The position numbers were made by a program, and so were the translations under genes. This document shows, piece by piece, positions 7,282-12,011 of a stretch of DNA of 12,011 bases. The stretch is from Porticoccus sp. (GTDB lineage Bacteria; Pseudomonadota; Gammaproteobacteria; Pseudomonadales; Porticoccaceae), in contig DRHD01000367.1 of the NCBI GenBank assembly GCA_011049795.1, positions 1 to 12,011 of the forward strand, in the 5' to 3' direction. Position 1 is the stretch's first letter, and each line of letters begins with the position of its first letter. The notes beneath the pieces were generated by a model. That model did no database searches. It had not been told where the DNA came from and saw only the letters and a program-made list of their open reading frames with translations.

Positions 7282-8547
7282 ATGATCACAGAACACCTTG
7301 ATGTCCTTATCGTAGGCGGCGGACCCGCAGGTAGCACCGCAGCAGCGCTATTAGTAGAGGCAGGGCTCAAGGTCTGCATTGTCGAAAAAGAACCCTTCCC
7401 ACGATTTAAAATTGGTGAGTCCCTATTACCGGGGGGCAATGATATTCTCAAACGCCTTGGTATTTGGGAAAAAATGGATGATGCCGGTTTTATCCGAAAA
7501 TACGGCGCCGAGTTTGTTAGCAGTGATGGCTCCAGCCGTGTACATAATATTTTTTCCGAAGGCTTAGTAAAAGGCCTCGACTATACCTATCAAGTAGAGC
7601 GCTCAAAGTTCGACTTATTACTACTCAACAACGCCATCAAAAAAGGTGCCTCGTTACTACAACCGGCAAAAGTGATTAGTACTGAACTAAAAGAGGGCCA
7701 ATGGCAGGTAGCTGTAGAAGCTGAAAACCAAACAACACAGTATCAAGCAACCTGGCTATTAGATGCCAGTGGTCGTGACGCCTTCTTTGGGAAAAAACAA
7801 AAGCTGGCCCAGGATACTATCCCCTACCCTAAACGCTTTGCGGTCTATAGCCATTTTAAAGGCGTAAAACGTAATAGCGGTAAAGAAGCCGGGAATATTA
7901 TTATTACCCGCTTACGCGATGGCTGGTTCTGGAGCATTCCGCTTGACGACGATAAAACGTCTGTAGGGGTGGTTTCGGTTCGCAAACGTGATGAATGGAA
8001 AGATCCTAACTTCACTGCAGAAACTTTTTTTAATAATGAAATAAAGCGCTCAACTTATCTCAGCGGCCTACTTGAAAACGCTCAAGCCCTTGATGATTTT
8101 CGTATCACCGCCGATTACACCTATAGCTTTAGCGACTACGCCGGCCCGCAGCATATGTTACTTGGGGACGCCGCTGGTTTTATTGACCCCATTTTTTCTT
8201 CCGGCGTTTATCTGGCAATGCGCTCAGCAACAATGGCTGTGGATGCTATTCTTCCAGCTCACAGAGAAAAACGCACACTAACAACTCGCGACTGTAACAC
8301 TTACACCAAGAAGCTTAAAAGTAATGTTAGAGTGATGCGCAACTTGATTGAAGTGTATTATGACCCTAAGGGCTTTACGATTTTTATGTCGCCCTCTGAA
8401 AAATTCAAACTATTCCAGTCGGTCAATTCGATTGTTGCCGGCAACTCTAATCCCGGTTTTTCACTGCGCTGGCGATTTAGATTATTTTTATTGCTCTGTA
8501 AAATAAATAAACGCTTTAAGCTGGCACCTGATCAAGAGCTAGCCTGA
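7282..8547 (+). CDS. Flavin-dependent halogenase-like monooxygenase 2
   Basis: This 421-residue paralogue of the preceding gene has the same layout: VGGGPAG at 11-17, GESLLP at 45-50, Lys73 in IRKYGAEF, WFWSIP at 215-220 and GDAAGFIDPIFSSG at 295-308. The C-terminal 40 residues are basic and hydrophobic (WRFRLFLLLCK), suggesting membrane or partner contact, and end in APDQELA. No strong ribosome site precedes ATG 7282. The stop is one base from the stop of the convergent dehydratase pseudogene. The last 40 codons recur as an isolated remnant at 10761-10880, marking this gene's 3' end as the left limit of a duplicated segment. Two halogenase-like enzymes in tandem suggest two positions, two substrates or two reactions (halogenation versus hydroxylation); the sequence alone does not say which. 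Confidence 0.85.
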   Translation: MITEHLDVLIVGGGPAGSTAAALLVEAGLKVCIVEKEPFPRFKIGESLLPGGNDILKRLGIWEKMDDAGFIRKYGAEFVSSDGSSRVHNIFSEGLVKGLDYTYQVERSKFDLLLLNNAIKKGASLLQPAKVISTELKEGQWQVAVEAENQTTQYQATWLLDASGRDAFFGKKQKLAQDTIPYPKRFAVYSHFKGVKRNSGKEAGNIIITRLRDGWFWSIPLDDDKTSVGVVSVRKRDEWKDPNFTAETFFNNEIKRSTYLSGLLENAQALDDFRITADYTYSFSDYAGPQHMLLGDAAGFIDPIFSSGVYLAMRSATMAVDAILPAHREKRTLTTRDCNTYTKKLKSNVRVMRNLIEVYYDPKGFTIFMSPSEKFKLFQSVNSIVAGNSNPGFSLRWRFRLFLLLCKINKRFKLAPDQELA

Positions 8548-8548
8548 T

Positions 8549-8976
8549 TTAATTAGGTAAAATCAACACCACCCGCGCACTAATAAGAGACCTATCATCT
8601 CCACCACAATCGATCTGGTAAATCGCGCCAGCACCATTATTTAATAAGCACCGGCATTAATGGTCAAACTCGGTAGCGTTAAATCGACTAACGTGTCCTT
8701 CAGCTGAAGATCTTTCACCGCTCCGATAAAAGCCGTTCCACCCTGACTCATGCCATGCTGTACCAAGCCTGCGTGTACTGCCGCGGCTTGCGCGCCATAT
8801 TCCACCAAGGCCACAGCACTCAGTTGACCCTGTTCAAGCAAGGGGTTGTTTTCAGACCGACGTGACTGCACCGTACAAACAATTGATTGCTGATCCCAGC
8901 TTTGCACCGCATCCAACAAACACATGGCACCGCTATGAGGGATCAAAGCGGCTATAGCGTCTCGATCCATTAACAC
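8549..8976 (-). pseudogene. ApeP-like dehydratase, frameshifted copy A
   Basis: The reading frame from GTG 8976 is clearly homologous to the intact dehydratase at 10890-11318. It keeps LIPHSGAMCLLD (with the hotdog His) and VALVEYGAQAAAVHAGL. It reaches a premature TAA at 8643-8641 after 111 residues. From 8638 the sequence continues in another frame as GAIYQIDCGG, then ISARVVLILPN and a stop at 8551-8549, matching the last 30 residues of the intact copy. A single-base loss near 8640-8647 (TTATTAAA here against TATTTTAAA in copy B) explains it. The truncated 111-residue protein lacks the final strands of the hotdog fold and is probably inactive. The otherwise good conservation suggests recent loss, or an assembly error at this T/A run. 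Confidence 0.82.
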
Positions 8977-9173
8977 GGTGACACTTCCAACAATAAACTT
9001 TGACTTGTCGATGCGGGCAGAGCAATGGCAGCGGCTCGCTTACTCGCTAACAACTCCAATAAGGGTAGAATTCTCGCAGCGGGACTATCAAGCCGCAGTA
9101 ACTCAAAGTCAGGGCTCGATGCGACCATTTCTTCCGCTTGCGACACTAAAGATACCTCTAAACTGGCTAGCAT
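8970..9173 (-). pseudogene. C-terminal remnant of ketosynthase-like gene, copy A
   Basis: The 67 codons match the C-terminus of the ketosynthase-like protein at 11312-12011. The core SPAARILPLLELLAS here corresponds to NPAAKILPLLELLAR there, and both end in a Ser/Cys pair before the stop. The similarity begins at the first codons of this frame, and an in-frame TAA stands directly before ATG 9173. The upstream three quarters of the gene are absent, replaced by the leader of the secreted-protein gene. It overlaps the start of the dehydratase pseudogene by seven bases, as in copy B. It is a breakpoint remnant, not a working gene. Confidence 0.82.
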
Positions 9174-9300
9174 TTACACACTTGACTTAGGCGTTAGATA
9201 AAAATCTGAAAAAAAGGCTACTTGTTAGAACTAATGATCGTTTAAGCGGTCGTAATGCCCTGACCAACACCCCATTAGTCAAAAAAACTTGAGGAATCGA

Positions 9301-10350
9301 ATGAAAAGCATCTTTCTAGTTGTAGCTGTATCAGTAATGTTCTGTTCAAAATTATACGCAAAAATCCCTAGCGTCTATTTTCATCTTTCACATGAATCCA
9401 ATAATGCGCTGGTTGTATCAGAGTACGAGTTTTGTAGTCCTAACGCTAACAATTCTACTATTTATCCCGGCCAAAGTGTGAAGATTTGGACTGATGAGGT
9501 ATTTATTTCTGTTGGAAATACTCGCCAAGAAGACATCATACGTTACATATGCAGCTATGAGAATGCACCTGCGCAACTTACGTCTAAAGCCTTGTGGAGA
9601 TGGGATCTAAAGCACCACGTGTTTAATGGAAGGGAGTCGAAAATAAGTCCAATGGACGCCTCAGACAGTTCGGCATTTGATCGTTTTAAAGTGAATGAGA
9701 ACTTACCCGGTGCCCAGGGCTATTCAAAAGAACCGTCAGTAACCTACACTATTGATGCACTCTATAATTATAAATTTAAAGCCGAGGGGAATGGAAAAGT
9801 TATCATACGAGATGAGCATGGGAACATATTATGTGATACAGATTACTACTGCGATTACCTATCTAGAGAACTAGAAGAAGGAAAAATTATAACTCTACAG
9901 GCCATCCCGGATGATTATGCTGATCTTGCACAGTGGAGTGAACCCTCGTGTGGTTCAAATTTAACATGCCAGATTATCATCGAACCGGCAACTAAAGACG
10001 TGACAGCATTTTTTTCTACAACGATGGTGGATATTGAATTGAAGACCCACTTCGGATTCGGCAGTGGATCGGGATACATAAAGCTCCAAGCAAAGACCTG
10101 GCGAAACGGTTCGGTTGGAACCCAGAAAAATGCCTGCGGTGGCACCAACGAACATACTAGTAAATGCACGCTCCAAGTGCCAGAGCGAATCGGCAACCTT
10201 CAATTTACCGCAGTACCCGTGTCGCAACTGAATACGATGTTCAATTATTGGAGTGGTGCCTGTTCCGGAAGCTCACCCCGTTGCACGGTGGATCCCACGG
10301 CAGGTCAGCAGATGATTCAGGCGAACTTTTATACATGGGATGACAATTGA
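9301..10350 (+). CDS. Secreted protein with Cys-rich InlB-like repeats
   Basis: The 349-residue product starts at ATG 9301 after GAGGAA (9291-9296); the in-frame TTG at 9289 is excluded because it overlaps this site. Residues 1-20 are a signal peptide ending LYA. Residues 21-150 have no recognised fold. Two beta-rich modules follow, at about 156-238 and 247-345. Each has a Gly-rich opening (GNGKVIIRD; FGFGSGSGYIKLQ), paired Cys (178/184/217/223; 279/289/321/328), a W/YWSGACSG-type centre and a final V/I-x-A-x-F strand. This is the pattern of divergent InlB-type bacterial repeats (PF18998 type) in exported surface or adhesin-like proteins. The gene has no evident link to the lipid genes and sits exactly between the two copies of the duplicated segment. 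Its base use looks more AT-rich than its neighbours by eye. Function unknown. Confidence 0.8.
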   Translation: MKSIFLVVAVSVMFCSKLYAKIPSVYFHLSHESNNALVVSEYEFCSPNANNSTIYPGQSVKIWTDEVFISVGNTRQEDIIRYICSYENAPAQLTSKALWRWDLKHHVFNGRESKISPMDASDSSAFDRFKVNENLPGAQGYSKEPSVTYTIDALYNYKFKAEGNGKVIIRDEHGNILCDTDYYCDYLSRELEEGKIITLQAIPDDYADLAQWSEPSCGSNLTCQIIIEPATKDVTAFFSTTMVDIELKTHFGFGSGSGYIKLQAKTWRNGSVGTQKNACGGTNEHTSKCTLQVPERIGNLQFTAVPVSQLNTMFNYWSGACSGSSPRCTVDPTAGQQMIQANFYTWDDN

Positions 10351-10351
10351 G

Positions 10352-10607
10352 CAAGGCAAGTTAGCGAACGGGCACTACTGGAGGTTCTTCGAAAACGCAT
10401 ACGATTAACTCACCCAGCTGTTTCTATACCGTGCCTGAACGTATAGGTAACATCGAATTCTCCGCCAACTTGAACGGCGGTTATTACCACTGGGACTTTA
10501 TCGCCTGGTACGGAGCTTGCTCGGGTGCTCAAACATGGAGAAAGTGCACCATTAATTCCGCAAACTTCGATGGCGACGTGACCGCTTACTTCGCAAGGAA
10601 TTACTAA
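10352..10607 (+). pseudogene. Decayed third InlB-like repeat module
   Basis: Downstream of the secreted gene's TGA, another repeat module can be read in a different frame. Codons in the 10365-10607 frame give THTINSPSCFYTVPERIGNI, then WYGACSG, KCTINSANF and VTAYFARNY before TAA at 10605. The segment VPERIGN is identical in module two of the intact gene, and the Cys and Trp/Tyr spacing matches. No start codon or ribosome site serves it. An in-frame TAG at 10362 and a shift near 10370 (QGKLANG is read in a third frame) block linkage upstream. The secreted gene was therefore probably longer, with three modules, and its tail was lost by frameshift; the terminator lies after this remnant. A separate decayed paralogue is the alternative. 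Confidence 0.68.
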
Positions 10608-10634
10608 GCTCTTCATGGCATTGGTGTATCAATC

Positions 10635-10666
10635 ACTCACAACCATTTATACACATAGTTGTGAGT
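10635..10666. repeat. Perfect 9-base inverted repeat
   Basis: ACTCACAAC (10635-10643) is matched exactly by GTTGTGAGT (10658-10666), with a 14-base loop. No T-run follows, so it is not a standard terminator. It lies between the decayed module and the terminator and may be an mRNA-protecting hairpin, an operator or the scar of a mobile element. Confidence 0.5.
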
Positions 10667-10695
10667 AGTAATCATTACCAAAACTAAGTAATCGG

Positions 10696-10738
10696 CGCCC
10701 CGGATAACAACACCGTTATCCGGGACGTTTTATTTATT
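10696..10738 (+). terminator. Rho-independent terminator
   Basis: A perfect 10-base stem, CCCGGATAAC (10699-10708) with GTTATCCGGG (10715-10724) around a six-base loop, is extended by two further pairs across one mismatch. It is followed by TTTTATTTATT. It fits as the end of the secreted-protein unit, placed after the decayed module. Confidence 0.85.
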
Positions 10739-10760
10739 CTGCTGTGCTTTTCTCGACTGA

Positions 10761-10880
10761 AATATTATCGCAGGAAACTCTAATCCGGGGTTTTCCTTGA
10801 AGTGGCGCTTTCGCTTATTTTTATTGATCTGCAAACTCAACAGATGGCTTAAACTGGCACCCGATCAAGAGCTGGCTTAA
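10761..10880 (+). pseudogene. 3' remnant of flavoenzyme 2, copy B
   Basis: About 39 codons, reading IIAGNSNPGFSLKWRFRLFL onward to LAPDQELA and TAA (10878-10880), are nearly the same as the C-terminus of the halogenase-like gene ending at 8547. Directly upstream is an in-frame TGA and unrelated DNA carrying the terminator. No start site exists. The remnant sits ten bases from the convergent stop of the intact dehydratase, the same tail-to-tail arrangement as in copy A. It therefore marks the left end of the second copy of the duplicated segment. Confidence 0.88.
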
Positions 10881-10889
10881 ACGATTAAT

Positions 10890-11318
10890 TTAATCGGCCA
10901 GCACCAATACCACCCGCGCGGTAATTATTGTTCTATCCGTGGCACCACAATCGATCTGGTAAATCGCGCCATCGATGTTATTTAAAATACACCTGGCCTC
11001 AATCTTTAAACTATCTATAGCAGTATCTACAGTAGCCTCGTGAATCTGCAGGTTTTTGACCGCACCAATATATGCCGTCCCTCCCTCACCCATTCCTTGC
11101 TGAATCAAGCCCGCATGCACAGCTGCAGCTTGAGCGCCATATTCTACCAAGGCAACTGAATCAAGCTCTTCATTTGTATAGAAGGGGTTGTCTTCACGCC
11201 GATGAGATGCAGTACTACAAGTAATCGAATCATCATCCCACTGCAACACCGAATCTAACAAACACATTGAGCCACTATGAGGGATAAGGCGCTCGATTTC
11301 TACCCTGCCAATCAACAT
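10890..11318 (-). CDS. ApeP-like 3-hydroxyacyl-ACP dehydratase
   Basis: The protein is 142 residues long, a single hotdog domain of the FabZ/ApeP type. LIPHSGSMCLLD (11-22) carries the conserved His, and VALVEYGAQAAAVHAGL (55-71) carries the acidic residue and AQ motif of the central helix. In aryl polyene synthesis, ApeP pairs with ApeI to dehydrate beta-hydroxyacyl chains on the carrier protein, building the conjugated system. The similarity to that subfamily (PHSG, EYGAQAAAVH) is stronger than to housekeeping FabZ, but the assignment is by motif only. The start is ATG 11318, overlapping the ketosynthase stop as ATGTTGA, so translation is probably coupled. It is the intact member of a duplicated pair; the other is at 8549-8976. 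An AT palindrome, GATTAA-T-TTAATC, lies at its 3' end. Confidence 0.83.
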   Translation of the reverse strand: MLIGRVEIERLIPHSGSMCLLDSVLQWDDDSITCSTASHRREDNPFYTNEELDSVALVEYGAQAAAVHAGLIQQGMGEGGTAYIGAVKNLQIHEATVDTAIDSLKIEARCILNNIDGAIYQIDCGATDRTIITARVVLVLAD

Positions 11319-12011
11319 GACGATAGCGTTACCTGTAATGTTTGGGAGCCCGCCATTGAAAACACTACAGAGCCTTCATCATTACGGGCCAGCAACTCCA
11401 ATAACGGTAGGATTTTTGCCGCAGGGTTATCACAACGCATCGCCTCAAATTCGGGGAGCAAACTTTGCGTCTCCACACTATCATTATTGCTTATACTTAT
11501 ATCAAGCTTAGCGATGGCGTTAGCGCTTAGCTCAGGTGACAGCCAAAGCGCAGCAGCAAAGGGCTGGTCTATTGGACGATGCTTATGCATCGGAGGACTT
11601 ATTTTATGATCACCGCACACCAATAATACTGACATTTTTTCTATAGCCAACAAGGTTAAGGCCTCAAGAATACCCGCACTGACACTATCATTATAGGAGG
11701 ACAAGCTGACTGATGTGGCATGACTTTTACTGGCAATACTCCAATAACCCGCTGCTGCATTATGAACAGAGTTATGGAATTGTGTTGGTGAAACGGCTTT
11801 ATCATCTTCTAGTAAAGCACGACATATCTGGTCATTAATATCGTAATCACCGCCTGAAGCAGTAAATACCCCTGCCAATTGAGACGCCTCTTCTATACGT
11901 TCGCCTACCGCATCTTCACAGGCACCAAAAGCCAAGCGCACTACCGCACTGGCGCGACGTCGTTCATTGGCGGGGAGCAGTGCAGGTTTATATTTCGGTA
12001 ATGGTTCAAAC
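11312..12011 (-). CDS. Short ketosynthase-like protein (chain-length-factor type), 5' end beyond window
   Basis: The frame is open to the window edge, giving 232 visible codons. The GTG at 11941 is internal, because the upstream codons read KPALLPANERRRASAVVRLA, a conserved opening of this family. It resembles the half-length beta-ketoacyl-synthase N-terminal family (PF13723 type, about 240 residues), common in aryl polyene and related clusters. PTQFHNSVHNAAAGYWSIA and VSLSSYNDSVSAGILEALTL mark the thiolase-like core. No Cys stands where a condensing enzyme would have its nucleophile (SLSSYND region), so it is probably non-catalytic: a chain-length factor or partner of a true ketosynthase encoded outside the window. 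Its true start should lie within a few codons of the edge. Its C-terminal quarter is duplicated at 8970-9173. Confidence 0.8.
   Translation of the reverse strand, partial: FEPLPKYKPALLPANERRRASAVVRLAFGACEDAVGERIEEASQLAGVFTASGGDYDINDQICRALLEDDKAVSPTQFHNSVHNAAAGYWSIASKSHATSVSLSSYNDSVSAGILEALTLLAIEKMSVLLVCGDHKISPPMHKHRPIDQPFAAALWLSPELSANAIAKLDISISNNDSVETQSLLPEFEAMRCDNPAAKILPLLELLARNDEGSVVFSMAGSQTLQVTLSSC

Larger units (their letters stand above)
8428..9173. repeat. Duplicated segment, copy A
   Basis: From the last codons of flavoenzyme 2 through a convergent dehydratase to the C-terminus of a ketosynthase-like gene, this segment is collinear with 10761-11515. Protein similarity is strong in all three genes, and their order and orientation match. 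The overlap of the ketosynthase stop with the dehydratase start is also conserved (GTGTTAA here, ATGTTGA in copy B). Divergence at DNA level is substantial, so the duplication is old or the copies came from related lineages. Confidence 0.85.
10761..11515. repeat. Duplicated segment, copy B
   Basis: This segment is collinear with 8428-9173 and holds the flavoenzyme tail, the intact dehydratase and the ketosynthase C-terminal region. The right limit is set by where copy A loses similarity. Beyond 11515 the ketosynthase-like gene continues intact, so copy B joins the native upstream part of the cluster. Copy A is the one joined to the native flavoenzyme. Confidence 0.85.

Noticed and set aside
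9182..9210. TTGACT as a -35 box for the secreted-protein gene.
   Set aside because: At a spacing of 16-18 bases there is no acceptable -10 hexamer.
9174..10760. Insertion sequence or integron cassette between the duplicated copies.
   Set aside because: There is no transposase or integrase frame, no terminal inverted repeats at the junctions and no clear target-site duplication.

Overview
The window looks like chromosome from a gammaproteobacterium, probably a marine heterotroph of the Cellvibrio/Spongiibacter type. This is judged from moderate GC, protein style and gene content; no rRNA or other phylogenetic marker is present. The theme is specialised fatty-acid/polyketide-like metabolism at the edge of an aryl-polyene-type (APE-type) gene cluster.

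Layout. The left end (1-1415) has two minus-strand genes: a TesB-like acyl-CoA thioesterase cut by the window edge and an Sfp-type 4'-phosphopantetheinyl transferase. A divergent intergenic region leads to a plus-strand B12-binding-type radical SAM enzyme (1655-3154) and an alpha/beta hydrolase that stops just after its nucleophile (3190-3663). Two minus-strand paralogues follow (3614-5328): exported helical-repeat proteins, one carrying a BamE/SmpA-like C-terminal domain. A 473-base gap holds a palindrome beside a perfect TATAAT. Next come two tandem plus-strand flavin-dependent halogenase-like enzymes (5802-8547), both with the WxWxIP signature.

The right third (8428-12011) is the most unusual part. 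The 3' end of the second flavoenzyme, a converging ApeP-like dehydratase and the 3' end of a short ketosynthase-like gene occur twice. In copy A the flavoenzyme is whole, the dehydratase is frameshifted and the ketosynthase-like gene is cut to its C-terminus. In copy B only the flavoenzyme tail survives, while the dehydratase is intact and the ketosynthase-like gene is open to the window edge. This is the expected product of an old tandem duplication, with an unrelated secreted repeat-protein gene, its decayed extra module and a strong terminator between the copies.

Working model (inference): the carrier-protein-activating transferase, thioesterase, dehydratase and ketosynthase-like protein belong to an APE-like type II pathway. 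The flavoenzymes and perhaps the radical SAM protein would tailor its aromatic or acyl product, and the exported helical/BamE-like proteins may be envelope accessories. No product can be named from this window.
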